From Salvator merianae (taxonomy: Eukaryota; Chordata; Lepidosauria; Squamata; Teiidae), in the NCBI GenBank assembly GCA_003586115.2, contig QVOM02000073.1:40091192-40155191 (forward strand): a stretch of 64,000 nt of DNA, read 5' to 3'. Both the position numbers and the translations under genes were made by a program. Of the stretch, positions 1 through 11,391 are shown piece by piece. The notes beneath the pieces were generated by a model. The model did no database searches. It was not told the DNA's origin and saw only the letters and a list, made by a program, of their open reading frames with translations. Positions within the stretch are counted from its first letter, which is position 1. The number at the start of each line of letters is the position of its first letter.

Positions 1-296
1 TCGCCCTCCTCTCCCGCTCGCTGTCTCTCATTCCCCCTAGTCTGTCAGTCCCACGCGCACACTGACAGACTGGGCGGGTGGAAATGAGAGAGAGGCGAGC
101 GCCGTCGGAAACAGAGAAATCAAGGCGAAGGATCTTTTCTTCGCCTTGATTCCTCTGCTTCAGGTCGAGGCGAAAATCTTCGCCGCAAAGACGAAGGGCT
201 TCATTTTCGCATATATTTTTTCATGCGAAAACAAAGCCCCGTAGCTTCGCAGGAATGCGAAGCGAAAGGGGAAAAGTGCCTTCGTGCACACCCCTA
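1..296. mobile_element. hAT-like non-autonomous DNA transposon, right part
   Basis: The stretch is GC- and CpG-rich compared with what follows, and it ends in GTGCACACCCCTA, which matches the terminus typical of many vertebrate hAT elements (known family feature). It holds a long imperfect hairpin (arms about 15-49 and 61-101) and a perfect 12-bp hairpin (119-130 against 139-150). The left end lies outside the window. There is no coding capacity. The hAT assignment rests on the terminus alone. Confidence 0.6.
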
Positions 297-638
297 GTTC
301 AAACTAGATTTGCTGTTCCACATATGATTGTTTCCCCTAATTCAGTAGTAGAGCACATTAGCTGAATGCTAAACATTGTAGAAGCAAACTGGTAGAACCC
401 AGCAGCTGCATATTGGGACCACCAGACAAGTGAGAGAGGTTACTGGAAGGACCCCAGCCAGAGTCTTATCTCACCCTCATTGCCATTGTGGAAGTGATTT
501 GCATGCCACCACTTGCAGAAATACTGCTCAGAGAATCCTTTTATTGTAAAATAATTAAAAAAAAAACATATTATAGAATTATCTTTAGCAGAAACAGAGT
601 ATGTACAAAAAAATCCTTATACTACAGAGATATACTAC
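297..638. other. No gene or clear repeat seen
   Basis: Mixed-composition DNA between two transposon copies. I see no open frame with family signatures and no repeat structure. Confidence 0.5.
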
Positions 639-1096
639 GCTGTTTGCACTTGACAGCATAGAATGGTATAAACATACCATTCTAAACTGTACAAGACCCC
701 ACAGTGCAGTGGCCATCCACACTGTGAGCGCTGGAACAGCCCCGTAGCAGACCTCCAGCACTCACAGTGCAGATGGCTGGCCCAACCGCCATGGCAGCGG
801 CCATGGCAATGTTTGGTGGTTGCCATGGCGTTCAGGGAAATGGCACATGACTGTGCAGCTACAATCACACCATGCTATTTAATTGCAGCATTTGGATCCA
901 GAAAAAGATGCAAATGCTGCTGACCAGGAGCAATCTAGCTGCTCCCAATAAAGCCATGGGCAATTTTGTTGTCCACAACTAGTATTGTTCAAGAGTGTCT
1001 GTAGCCACTCTCAAACACTGTGGCAATGGGGTTGTGTGAACGCACTTACCAAGTGAGCATCCATTTGCTCACTAATGGGTAAGTGCAAACAGGCCC
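639..1096. mobile_element. Group C foldback DNA transposon (non-autonomous)
   Basis: It begins with a worn TGTTTGCACTT terminus and ends with AAGTGCAAACAGGCCC, an inverted match. Just inside the left end is a short palindrome (GAATGGTAT...ATACCATTC). The interior has the group C features: paired 'cacagtgcag...cactgtgag' segments and CCATGGC-rich stretches. No transposase is encoded, so it would have depended on an outside source. The open frame at 635-868 falls inside it and is not a gene. Confidence 0.7.
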
Positions 1097-1111
1097 AATT
1101 ATAGAAACAGA

Positions 1112-1253
1112 GGGCCTTTCTGCACTTTCTACCTTAGAATGGTATAATTGTAGTCCAGCTGCTCCTGGTATAGCTGTGGAGTGCTTCACAGCTGTACCAG
1201 GAGCAGCTGGACTATAATAATCCCATTCTAAGGTAGAAAGTGCGGAAAGGCCC
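1112..1253. mobile_element. Group A foldback MITE, nearly perfect hairpin
   Basis: A 142-bp element that is almost one continuous inverted repeat. The left arm starts GGGCCTTTCTGCACTTTC and the right arm ends GAAAGTGCGGAAAGGCCC, with the middle pairing through the AGCTGCTCCTGGTA region. A second copy of the same length is at 9370-9511. It has no coding capacity. No clean target-site duplication could be assigned, so the superfamily is open (hAT-like is a guess). Confidence 0.85.
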
Positions 1254-1744
1254 AGGTATGCCAGTTAAAGTGGAAGTAAATAGACTTTTGACATAGCAAT
1301 GTAGGTTACCGCTCAGCTTTACCTGTGCTGGAACACACAAACTATACTTTCAGTAGACAGTACTTTGATTTGGTTGCAGATGGAGTCTCCAACAGAGAGA
1401 GGGAATAATTGAAAGTAACCACAGGTACAATCTGGATTTGAGAGGAAAAGCGATTATCTTGTTCACTGTGGGTTAGTTTGCTTATTCAACTTGCTCTTCC
1501 AGTGCAACACTATCTTCACATACATTCCTGTATATTAAATATCAGATGCATAGTGGAACTGACATAAGATTATAGCACAAATATGAATAAACAAATAATT
1601 GTATCTACTATGTCGTAGGGTCAAAGCAAAGCTTTTCTGAGACATGAAGGGGCTAACAACATTAGACCAGAGAAAGAAAAGGTTAATACGACTAAAGGAT
1701 TTCTGTGTAAGGTTTGCAAGTCATGTTCCTGATGAAACAGTTAG
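1254..1744. other. No gene seen
   Basis: AT-leaning sequence without a recognisable open frame or repeat. It leads into the CR1 fragment that follows. Confidence 0.45.
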
Positions 1745-2177
1745 GTTGGAGAGACAGGCAGGATGCTTCTAAAGGCCACTTGCAAGGAGTTGAGAGCAAG
1801 TTAAGGTTTTGCCTTTTTCTTCTGCTTGAGAATGCCCAGAAACAATTGGTGGGCCTCTGTGTGAAACAGGATGCTGAACTAGACTGTGGAACACTCTTCC
1901 CCCTGAGGTGTGTCAAGCTTCCTCAATTTACATCTTCAGGAGAACAATAAAGACGCACCTATTTACCCTTGCCTTTGGCTAAAGGGTACAGCTTTCCCTC
2001 CCTACTTTCAGACTCCTGTTTTACTGCGTGCCTTTTTAGAGTTTTTGTTGTTGTTGTTTTAATTGTTGTAACTCGCCCTGAGACCTTCGGGTATAGGGCA
2101 GGATAAAAATGCAAATAAATAAATAAATAGATAGATGGGTTGTGACCTGATCCAGCAAGGCTCCTCTTATGTTCTTA
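1745..2177 (+). mobile_element. CR1/L3-type LINE 3' end, split by an L2 insertion
   Basis: The parts 1745-1886 and about 2133-2177 align in order with the 3' end of the larger CR1 copy at 42390-42577. Shared landmarks are 'gcaggat.cctctaaaggc', 'caattggtgg', 'acaggatgctg.actaga' and 'gatccagc..ggctcctctta'. It ends in the family's CTTATGTTCTTA tail. The piece between is an L2 end. No open frame remains. Confidence 0.75.
1884..2132 (+). mobile_element. L2-like LINE 3' end nested in the CR1 copy
   Basis: Positions 1887-1982 are an unbroken C-terminal piece of a LINE ORF2, opening WNTLPPEV and closing KTHLFTLAFG before a stop, as in L2-type reverse transcriptases. A 3' untranslated stretch follows, with 'aactcgccctgag' and 'cgggtatagggc', and then an (AAAT)n tail at about 2107-2130. 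It is 5' truncated. It sits at the 'actaga' site of the CR1 repeat, so it is younger than the CR1 copy. Confidence 0.75.
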
Positions 2178-2243
2178 GAAGGGCACAGAATTGGATGTTA
2201 TACAGAAACTCGTATGGAAGGACAAGCAGAATGTGGAAACATT

Positions 2244-2737
2244 GGGCATTTTCACACTTTCCACATTAGAACAGGATAATTATTCTGTTCTAACATGGAA
2301 TTGACCACACAGCATAGATACTGTCTGCACTGCAGAGCCGGAAACCAGACCTGAAGCCACCTACTAGGATTTGCAGTGTGAATGCTGGTAGCCATGCCTG
2401 ATCCTTGCCATGGCAGCATCCAGGAAGCATCTGGCCACTGTCATGGTGACTAGCAGGGCATCACATGGCCTGATGGGCATTGTGCAGCCCGATCGGGCAT
2501 AGTGTGGGACTGATCATGCAGGCCTGATTAGGCTTGATTGCCTGATCGTGCAGGCATGATCGGGTGATAGCACCTACATGACTAGGCTATTGCACTGGCC
2601 AGGAGTGCTTCAACACAGGTATCTGCAATCGGGAGCGGATGAAAGCCGCTCCTGGCCACATAGACCTCCACCAAGTACAGAAGCACTTGACTAGCAAGCA
2701 TTCTTAATGTTTGCTAGTAGCAAGTGTGAACAGGTCC
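2244..2737. mobile_element. Group C foldback DNA transposon
   Basis: The termini GGGCATTTTCACACTTTCC and CAAGTGTGAACAGGTCC form an inverted pair. A subterminal palindrome (AACAGGATAATTATTCTGTT) follows the left end. The interior is rich in 'gatcgggc' and 'cctgatc' palindromes, like the copies at 10076, 29668 and 61425. It is non-coding. Confidence 0.7.
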
Positions 2738-3328
2738 ATCAGTTCTCTGTGATTTTCAGTGGCTTTTGATATCATTAATTGCAATGGAAAATTTCAGTCT
2801 GATACTGCAGTTAGCACTTAGGAACTAATCTGTGGGGCTCCTGGAGATTGAATTTATCCATTTTCAATTTAACACCTGCACAATTTTTATAGGTATATAA
2901 TTTTATAGGCACAATTTTATATGGGAATCTGAGAGGTTCCATCAATATATTGATGATATCTAACAATATTTTTCCATTCAGTTTGTATTAGGAAACATAA
3001 TTCAATTAATTGACCTATTTTGGAAGGCAACTATGGGTTGGATTTAGGTCAATAAATTGAAGTTGAATCCAGATAAGATGGAAATAGTGCATACAGTACT
3101 TCTGCATGGGGAGCAGGTAGACAATTTCCTATATGCTGTTATTGGCCAGCCTGATGACCATCACACCAGTGTGACATTCTGTTCCTACTAATAGGCTTTG
3201 ACCACCATCTATTGGTTTGCCTTTCAACCACATTCTTCACAGCTGCTAGGAATCATGATCAAAAGGAGATAAAACCAGAAGCTCAGCAGCTGCTTGTTGC
3301 ATCAGAATCATGTCTTCTAGTGAGATGA
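2738..3328. other. No gene seen
   Basis: AT-rich sequence with only short open frames and no recognised repeat boundary. Confidence 0.45.
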
Positions 3329-3480
3329 AGGATGCTTTTGCACTTTCCATGTTGGAATGTTCACAATCAAGCATTCCAAGACGAAACAGCCCTCACAGTG
3401 CAGCAGCTATTCGCACTATGAGGGCTGGAACTTTCCGGAAACACGCATCTAGCATTCACAGTGGAAATGTTGTCTGCCCT
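3329..3480. mobile_element. Group C foldback transposon, truncated
   Basis: It opens with GCTTTTGCACTTTCCATG and continues with the group's 'cctcacagtgcag...ctatgagggctggaac' segment, but the right terminus is missing. The 83-residue frame at 3310-3561 overlaps it and looks incidental. Confidence 0.55.
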
Positions 3481-4399
3481 CCAATCCAGAGGCAGGTTCC
3501 TTCAACCACTGTTTATTCTCTCAAGGCTGTGGCAATGCATATCAATATTCTTTATTGTTGACTTCTCTTCTTCATCTCATTATAGGGTTATATGGACAAC
3601 TGTTTAGTTTTCAAGATGGCATATTTCATACTTTGTAAACAAATGCCTTCCACTCAACAATTTGCTTCTTTTTATAGATCAAATTTTCATTAGCACAAGT
3701 TGTCTTAATGTATTACTACAGAAATTGCTCTAGACATGGAAGACTGGAATCATGAACCCTCACACAGTCTTAATTATTGGCCCAGGTTTACTCGGTTTAT
3801 TTGTTCATTGGTAAAGGGGCCTGTAAATTTTGTCTAAGGATAGATGTAGAATTCAGCAACAGCTTTTGTTTTTGTTTTAAATTTCCAAAGATGGGGATGC
3901 TGCCTTCATGTGTTTTTACTCTCAGAAGGCCACAGTGCAGTTTAATATTTGCACAGAATCTCAAAAAGCCTTTTTTGAATGTCTGCTGCCTCCTACATTC
4001 CATTGTAAAGCTCTTAAATGCACACCTAGATGACTTAAATACCAGATTTGTTTTTGTTTTTTTAAATCTCTTTTTCCATCTAGATTAATGAAGAGATCTA
4101 GAAAATGTTAAAGGCTGCATACTATTTTCCCCTAAGTACAGATGTTTAGCTTTTTTTATTTTAGCGAACTAGCTGTAGCTCCCCCTTTTTTTTTGCCCGC
4201 TCCCCTCAATATACTCCCTCGTTTTAAAAAAATAAAACCCTGACCCCTCCACACTTAACAAAACTAAAAGAAACTAAAATTTAAAATAAGAACAAAAGTT
4301 AGGATATAATAGAAACAAACTCAGAATAGCACAATAGATAAATACATTTGTATTATGTGTCCCTAAATTGGAACTGCAATTTTGCATTAATAATTTAAA
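3481..4399. other. No gene seen; AT-rich
   Basis: Unique-looking AT-rich DNA. The frames of 103 residues (plus, from 3777) and 68 residues (minus) overlap each other on opposite strands and have no family signature. Confidence 0.45.
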
Positions 4400-4471
4400 A
4401 TGGAAGAGGGGGGAGGAGCAGGAGGAGGAGGAGGAGGAGAAATCAGGACTGTATCAACTTTGCACATGTAT

Positions 4472-4506
<35 letters not shown>

Positions 4507-4535
4507 CACATGCACACGCAAACACACACACACGT
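4400..4535. repeat. GA-rich tract and (AC)n microsatellite
   Basis: A purine tract (GGAGGA repeats, about 4408-4440) is followed by a dinucleotide AC run from 4474 to about 4504. It continues as interrupted AC/ACGC to about 4533. Confidence 0.95.
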
Positions 4536-6481
4536 TTCCCTGGCAGCTGAGATGCCATTAAAGCAAGTGAACTGAAGAACTCCTTGGGGCTCTGCAACAA
4601 ATAGAAACATTAAAATGCCTGCTTCTAAAAATAGCTACAGCTTGGTACTGCTCATCAAGTTTTTACTTAGCTGCTCCTGCTCGTGCTTCAAGACATGAGG
4701 TTGTTTTCAATATTTTACAGTGTTTTTTCTTATTATCCCTATAAATAGCATACTGTTGCACAGCACTATAGTTCTCATACCTTAATTGTTTGTGTGTTGA
4801 GCATGCTGCAGAATATATCTGCAAGCACTGGAAGAACACTTTCCCATTGAATCAGATCAGAGGGTGTTATGTTTTAATGCGAGTTAACAGCTGCAAGCCT
4901 GTATGGGAACTAAACAGGGGGAAAAGGGTAATAAGAAGTGCCAGGTACAAGGAAGGTCAGTGACAAAGGACACTTGCAGCTCTTGGAGATATCTGCTAAT
5001 TCTCCTATTGAAAATCAAAGGTTTGTATGAGTGCTCATACCTTGTGATAGAAATGAAAAATGAAGTACAATTTTCCCCTCTGTTTCTTCATATGAATACT
5101 TAGAAGCAAGCATTGACACAAGAGTTTGCAAGCATGTCCAGTAAGCATAAGTGTGCACAGACCATGTCAGGAGCCAAAAATGCCTTGTGAAGAGGACCCC
5201 AAGGGAGCTCCATTGGGAGTCTAGCCCACTCCAGAAGCTGGCAACGGCTGTCAGAAGTGGGAAAACCTGCTCTGCAAAACCTGATTCCATCCTGTGACCA
5301 CTGTGCAGAGGAACAGCAGCCAGAAGAATGACCCAACAATGTGTTTTCCTCTTGGTTCTCCTTTGGGATGCAGAAACAAATGTCCATTTCTAGGGCCATT
5401 TCTTGGGCCTCGCAAAATAGGCACAGCCAGAAACTTTGAAGTTGAGGCACTAGGCAGCAGCCTTAGGCTCAAATGCATTGCATGCAATGACATGTCATTC
5501 AGCATAATTATCATGTTCTGGAAATATATAAAACAAATATTCAAGATATTGCTCAGAAGTATTTGTATTTACAGATTTTAGAAAAGGGCAGCCTGAGGAA
5601 CTGTGAATCTTATCAATAGAAGATTTGACAGTATAGGCATGTGCAATCCAAGACCAACTGTTGGGGAAGTAAGACTGGCAATGGCTACCAATCTCAGGGT
5701 TGTGTACTCCCTCCATTATCAGAAGTTTCCTTATTTTGTCTTTCAGTACAAGCAAGTATGAGCACAGACCTCACTTTTAGTCAAAGATCTGGACTTGGAG
5801 CAGGGGCATCTGGTCCATTAGGATGCAGTAAATGTCACTGCCATAACTGCATTGCCTCTCCCCAGCCTTCCTCATCCATCTCTTTCTAACCTTCAAGTCT
5901 CATCCCCCACCTTGCCTTGAAGCATTCACCACATGCACATATCCAGGATGCCACTATTTCTCTTTATACTAATGGCGCAATCACAATAGAGACATTTTTT
6001 AAAAAAAATACGGCATGTGACATATGATTTATTGATTCTAAATTTGAGTTGTGATTGGTTAGCCTTTTTTGCTTGTTTTGTTTGGCTGCTACTTTATATT
6101 AACTCTGGGGCATCATTTTGGGAAACCTACACAATTTACAATCCACTCTAGTAGGCTGAAGTGTTTCATTTCATATCCGCCAACTTTTGAAATTCAGAAA
6201 TTGTGTGAGGCAGATAACTAAGTAAAGATATATGACTTTGGAGAGTCTGGCAAACACAAAGTCATAAAAGTGGCACTCTAGGACTGTCCATTTTGACACT
6301 ATGCCTGGAAACAGTCTCCAGGGCATAACAGATAGATCTGCAGTGATCTAACATTTGATGTTATGGAACCCTTGAAGAGGAATGAGCAGTGAGGGTCGAA
6401 CTCTGTATATATTTGCAGACCAACCTTTTTCCTCAGCTTGTTAAAAACAAAACAAAAACAATGACACAGATATTGCAGGTA
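4536..6481. other. No gene seen
   Basis: About 2 kb with no recognisable coding exon. Frames of 82-116 residues at 5015-5889 overlap in several phases on both strands, so none is singled out. No transposon end was found. Confidence 0.4.
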
Positions 6482-6712
6482 TAAGCCTGCAGCTGAGCCT
6501 ATCTTTTCAGGGAGGGAGTCAGAAGAATTAAACTGGATAGAGGTAATCAGGGAGGAGGTCCTTGTGTGTCTTAATAAACTAAATGCTAACAAATCACTGG
6601 AACCAGATGGCATTCATCTGGGAGTTCGTAATGAACTCAAATGTGAAATTGCTGAAGTTTTAGTAAAAATATATACTCTTTCCTTAAGATCAGACTCTGT
6701 GCCTGGGCTACA
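6482..6712 (+). mobile_element. CR1/L3-type LINE, reverse transcriptase fragment
   Basis: It aligns closely with 40868-41100, including 'cagggagggagtcagaag' and the segment encoding NKLNANKS followed by a degraded PDGIH motif, the CR1-clade RT landmark (normally GPDGIHPRVL). It is truncated at both ends and its frame is broken. Confidence 0.75.
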
Positions 6713-7032
6713 AGTTCAGTTAAACTTAAATTGAGAATTATACCACTTGCAATTTTCCTCCTTCATTCCTTCTATACCAGGAATGGGCTTCACAGAGGTT
6801 CAAAAGAAACGTGTCAATGTAAGTGATTCTTCTCCTCTTGTGATTCGAAAGGAATGCCAGTTATGACAGTCAAAAGATCCCTCAGATACTTAAGAAATTC
6901 ATCAGGGATTTCAGAAGTCTACAACAGTTGATCATTTCAGTATATCTCCTAATTCTGCAGAGAATATGCCATTACAGAAAAAAAACACAAAAAATCCTTC
7001 AGAAATATAACAATACAGAACTGGAACACTTT

Positions 7033-7560
7033 GGCTATTTCTACATTTGACCAGTAGTCCAGCTGTCTAGTACACTTTGCCCACATGGGACTAGCACCAT
7101 CTTGGTCCGGAACTGTCCCAAGACGTCTTTATTTTGGATTAGCTGCAGACCTGTTTGGAGAGATCTACAATTGTACTAAACCTGTCTATTCTGGTTCAGA
7201 TATCTGCACTTCCACACCTGGTCTAGAACAAGAAAAATGCTCCAGCCCCATCTTTGAAGCCCCAACATGGAGGTGCGCATGATAATTTTGAAGACCATTC
7301 TGTTCAGCCCCACCCTTGTGCACCAGGCACAAAGTATGACCGATGGGCCTGGACCAATAACTGGTAGAGGTATATGGTACCTTGGGTGGAAAGTCAGCGG
7401 TGTGGACCAGAACAGCTATGGCACCTCCACTGATCCAGATTGGACAACATCCCTTTTTTCCGGATGCAGATGGTATTTGCTGTGCTTGGTCCAGAACAGG
7501 CTAGAGCAGAATAGTTAAACCACTCCAAGCAAGGGAGTAAGGAAATGGCCTTTCTTTCAT
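7033..7560. mobile_element. Possible group D element, degraded
   Basis: It starts GGCTATTTCTACATTTGACC, a worn form of the shared terminus, and carries 'ctggtccagaac' and 'gatccagattgg' segments like those in group D interiors. The right end is uncertain (about 7515 or 7555). Open frames inside are not gene-like. Confidence 0.4.
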
Positions 7561-8223
7561 TTGTAGTGGAACAGCTCATTCTTCAGGATGTAGCAAGATA
7601 ATTTTCTTTTTCTCCAAAATGTGAATTATTTACAATAAGTAGGAAATATGGCTTTTGCATTATTTAATTTTTGGGAGTTCATTTATTATGAAGCTAATGA
7701 ATTGTATTATCAATTTTTTTGGGGGGGGGAATGATTCAAAATCTAAATAAATTATTAAAAGGAAACAACATCACTAACTGAGATAATATACTGTTTTTCT
7801 TACAAGCCACAATTGGGCTATCAAAGGTCCTCTTATAATGAAAAGAATCTCAATTGTAAGAAGTGACATTTATGCAAAGTGACAAGTGGCTGAAAGATTG
7901 AAGCATCTGTCTTTCTTGGGCTCTTCCCACAAGAAGCAGCAGCAAACAGTCATGACATGATAAGAACAGAAGTCTGGACTAAATCTTTCACAGTAAGTTA
8001 GGAAAGGCAGAGACAGTTGCTGCAGAATGTTTCTCAGCAAGATGCCCTACTATCGTAGCATTTTATTCAGAAGGAGGAGAAAAAATCCATATTTGTATTT
8101 TTAAAAGTCCCATCCTTACAATATTGTTTTAGTAAATGGAGAACTGCAATAGAATAATAAACTACAGGTAGGTACTAGGCCGCTGTGTGAAATGAGGTCT
8201 TGTCTACCTTCAGAACCCTCTAT
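7561..8223. other. No gene seen
   Basis: AT-rich DNA with a short poly-G run near 7728. No coding or repeat structure recognised. Confidence 0.45.
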
Positions 8224-8403
8224 GGCCCTTTCTGCACTTGGCCTTATTCTAGATTATACGTAAAATAGGGAGCTGCCATCTGCATGCTAGTGTAAACTAT
8301 GGCAGGCCCCACCCAGGGCTTGCTGTAATCTGCACTAGCATGTGGATAACAGGTCTCTATTCTTGGATATAATCCAGAATAAAGCCAAGTGCAGAAAGGG
8401 CCC
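8224..8403. mobile_element. Group B foldback MITE
   Basis: A 180-bp palindrome. The left arm begins GGCCCTTTCTGCACTTGGCC and the right arm ends CCAAGTGCAGAAAGGGCCC. The inner arms carry 'catctgcatgctagtg' against 'cactagcatgtgga'. Other copies are at 49411-49592 and 57895-58073. It is non-coding; the frame at 8342-8659 overlaps its right arm. Confidence 0.85.
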
Positions 8404-8736
8404 TTGTTTCCCTTTCTTTCTGCCAAGCTATACTGCCTCCTATCCTTCCTGTTTTGCTTTTATTCTTTTCCAAGCTGCACAGACTGCAAAGCTCCGTTTT
8501 CACCAAACCTCAGTTTTCCAGCATGAGAGCTTCCAAGTTCTTTCTCTCAAGCCAACAAACTTCCATTTAAGGCATGGCCATCAAAACACTGTGGACATAC
8601 ACATACAGATGGTCACGTATTCCTCCAAACTAAGAACTATATTTATATCAATGAGTTAAAATACTCATCTATTCCAATACCTTGCTCAGTCAGGAATCTG
8701 CTAAACCCAAAAGTTGACCATTCTGTTTGAAACCTT
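8404..8736. other. No gene seen
   Basis: Pyrimidine-rich, then AT-rich sequence between two foldback elements. Confidence 0.45.
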
Positions 8737-9251
8737 GGCCATTTTCACACTTTACAACTTAGAATGCGATAATTCTCTCATCCCAAGTAGACTGGAACTT
8801 GCAGTATGGGGTCTTAGTCTTGAATATCAGCAGGATACCAGCATTCACACTGTGAATGCTGGTATCCTGCTCCTGAACTTCACCATGACAGTGGCTGGGA
8901 AGCATCTGGCTGCCTCCATGGCAACTGGCAGCGGCATGGATTATGCAGGCATGCACAGGTGCGATCACACAATTGCACAACGCAGTCATGGTGCATGGCT
9001 TGGCCATACATTCACATCTGGAAGAAGGTACGAATACAGTTGACTGGGTAGCTGCTCCCACTCAAGTTGTGGAGCAGAATTCACTGCTCCACAGCTAAAT
9101 GTGGACCTCTGTGTGGTGCAGACTCAGTTAGCAAGCATCCATGACCTGAAGTAGGCTTCAGGTGAGTATCAGATGGGCTTCTGCTGGGGCTGTTTGCAAG
9201 TGCAAATCCTGCATTCCTGGAACGTTCCTCTTGCTAAGTGCAAGCACGCCC
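8737..9251. mobile_element. Group C foldback DNA transposon
   Basis: It starts GGCCATTTTCACACTTTAC and ends with 'ctaagtgcaagcacgccc'. The interior holds an inverted pair around 'ggataccagcattcacactgtgaatgctggtatcc' (about 8833-8867). The 3' part, 'cttcaggtgagtatcag...tggaacgttcctc', matches the copies at 11270-11391 and 57298-57420. Two opposed open frames inside are by-products of the palindrome. Confidence 0.7.
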
Positions 9252-9369
9252 AATGTGAGGGAAAAGGCCTGACACAGGACCTTCAGTTCTTCCCACCAAA
9301 ACTGAATACATCCAGTTGATGCCATTGCATCCTTCTGAAGACTGACCAGTTGTGTGCTTAGTTCACAAA

Positions 9370-9511
9370 GGGCCTTTCTGCACTTTCTACCTTAGAATGG
9401 GATAATTATAGTCCAGCTGTTCCTGGTATAGCTGTGGAATGCTTCACGGCTGTACCAGGAGCAGCTGGACTATAATAATCCCATTCTAAGGTAGAAAGTG
9501 CAGAAAGGCCC
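9370..9511. mobile_element. Group A foldback MITE, second copy
   Basis: Same length (142 bp) and nearly the same sequence as 1112-1253, including both arms and the central AGCTGTGGA.TGCTTCAC.GCT loop region. The low divergence between the two copies suggests fairly recent spread. Confidence 0.85.
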
Positions 9512-10075
9512 AAACTTCATCTTAGAGGATAAGAAAGGACCTGTTCATCTTGTCCAGGAAAGACATGAGCAAGCTCCTGTTCTTTTGGCTACTTGGGGCT
9601 TGCTTACCATCTGACACCTCTGGAGATTCTGCTGCCCTGCTGTTTCTGTTAGACCATAAAGCCTATGGAAACCACACTTGACTTAGCTTTTTCCCAATAA
9701 GTCTTTTTCTTTGACTGTAGTTTACCATCAAGGAAGGATGCTACCAGCTTCAGAGTGAGGGAATGAAAGGAATGCTACCTTTGGCAGGGTTGCCATCAAA
9801 TGGGGTCACTTTGGGGGGAACTCACTGGTATGTCAAGGTTCTGAGTGTGTTACTCTGTGTTGGAGTGCTGATGCAGTTCATGCTTGGAGGAGCCTGGGGG
9901 AGCTGCTATTGGTTATGGGTAGGAGAGTATGTGCTGCTGGGGACTGCCTGTATAAAAAATGATGACTCATCACTTTATAACTTGCTTCTCTTCCAAACAT
10001 CTCCCATTATTTGTTTTTGTTTTTTACCATATTATTGCCTGACCTACCTGGTAGTGGTAAAGGCAATGAAAAAAG
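9512..10075. other. No gene seen
   Basis: A 112-residue frame at 9763-10101 runs into the next transposon end. It has some hydrophobic stretches but no recognisable family, so I do not call it a gene. Confidence 0.45.
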
Positions 10076-10544
10076 GGGCCTGTTCGCACTTTCCATGCTA
10101 GAATGGGCTAATTAGCCCATTCTAGTGTGGAAGCAACCGCCCTTCGCGTCCACGATTGGGCACTGAAACGCTGGATGGGGCTCAGCGCAGCCCCATCCGG
10201 CGGCCCAGGCCCGATCACGGCAGCGTGGGCAAGACTGGGGCCTCGCGTGGGCCCATTGCCCATCATACATTGTATGATCACATGATCACGCATGCATGAT
10301 GGGCAGGCTAATCGCCCAGAAGATGGCCACTGCCATGGACAGGAAGGTAGGTGCGAACGAATCCTCACCTGAAGCTCACTTTGAGCTTCAGGTGAGGATT
10401 CAGACACCTTTTTACCTGTCCGGCGGTAGTAGCGATCAGCAGCAGATGAGGTCCACTGCCAGTCATGACAGCCGTCTGACTGTGCGAATGCACTTGTCTA
10501 GCAAGCATCCTTGATGCTTGCTAGTTGCAACTGCAAACAGGCCC
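10076..10544. mobile_element. Group C foldback DNA transposon, CpG-rich core
   Basis: The termini are GGGCCTGTTCGCACTTTCC and CAACTGCAAACAGGCCC. A strong subterminal palindrome (GAATGGGCTAATTAGCCCATTC) follows the left end. The core includes 'ctggatggggctcagcgcag', 'ccatccggcggcccagg' and a self-pairing 'cacctgaagctcactttgag' region. CpG density is clearly above the surrounding DNA. Confidence 0.8.
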
Positions 10545-10810
10545 AAGATTTCTTTTCCTCAACTGTAACCTCATGGTATTGCCCAGTAAATATATTCTGA
10601 GTGGTGTGCAGCTTCTTAGGCTATGTCCCAGAATAGCACTTAGAGAAACTACAGACACCATGTTGTGAGCCTTTTCCTAGACACACTATATTTATCATGA
10701 CCTTAACTCTACAATTGATGCTATGTCATCAAGTGAGGTATCCAGAGCACTGGTTGCTCCAGTTGTATCAGATGAATTCTCCTTATTGACAACTGAGGAT
10801 GTATGACAGT

Positions 10811-11391
10811 GGGTGTTTTCGCACTTATGCGAGAAGAATGGAATGATTAGCAGGCTTCAGGCCAGTGAAAATGAGGCCTGTTAGCTTCCCTTCGCACTTC
10901 CCAGCAAATGAAAAGACTACAAGCTGACCAACAGAGAGACCAGTGCAAATGGGAATGCACTAGACAGGAAGTGATGTCAGCAAGCATAGAGCTATGACTT
11001 TGAACCATAGAGCTACAGCTCCGAAGTATAGAGCTGCTGTTCTAGAGTCAGAGCAGCTCCTTTCGGAGCTGTCTTTGAAATGGCAGCCATGGTGCGAAGC
11101 CAAAAGGGCAAATCGGGTTGCGAAGCATCATATGGTGCCTGCGTGGCCCTGCCAGCCCCTCCCTCCCACTATTTTGAACCCAGAGCAGTGCGAATGCACC
11201 TCCCCTGATCTGCGCCTGATCGCGCAGGTTGGAATCAGGACAGCAAATTACTTCTCCAGCCTTCCCCAGCTTCAAGTGAGCATCAGGTGCACCTCGGTGA
11301 AATTCAGGACTGCTGGAGCTGTTTGTGAGTGTGAAACCACTTGACTAATGAGAGAACAGGAACGTTCCTCTCATTAAGTGCAAACAGGCTC
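10811..11391. mobile_element. Group C-like foldback DNA transposon
   Basis: It starts GGGTGTTTTCGCACTTATG and ends ATTAAGTGCAAACAGGCTC. The 3' third is homologous to 9140-9251 and 57298-57420. It is non-coding; the 116-residue frame at 10994-11344 lies wholly inside and has no family signature. Confidence 0.7.
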
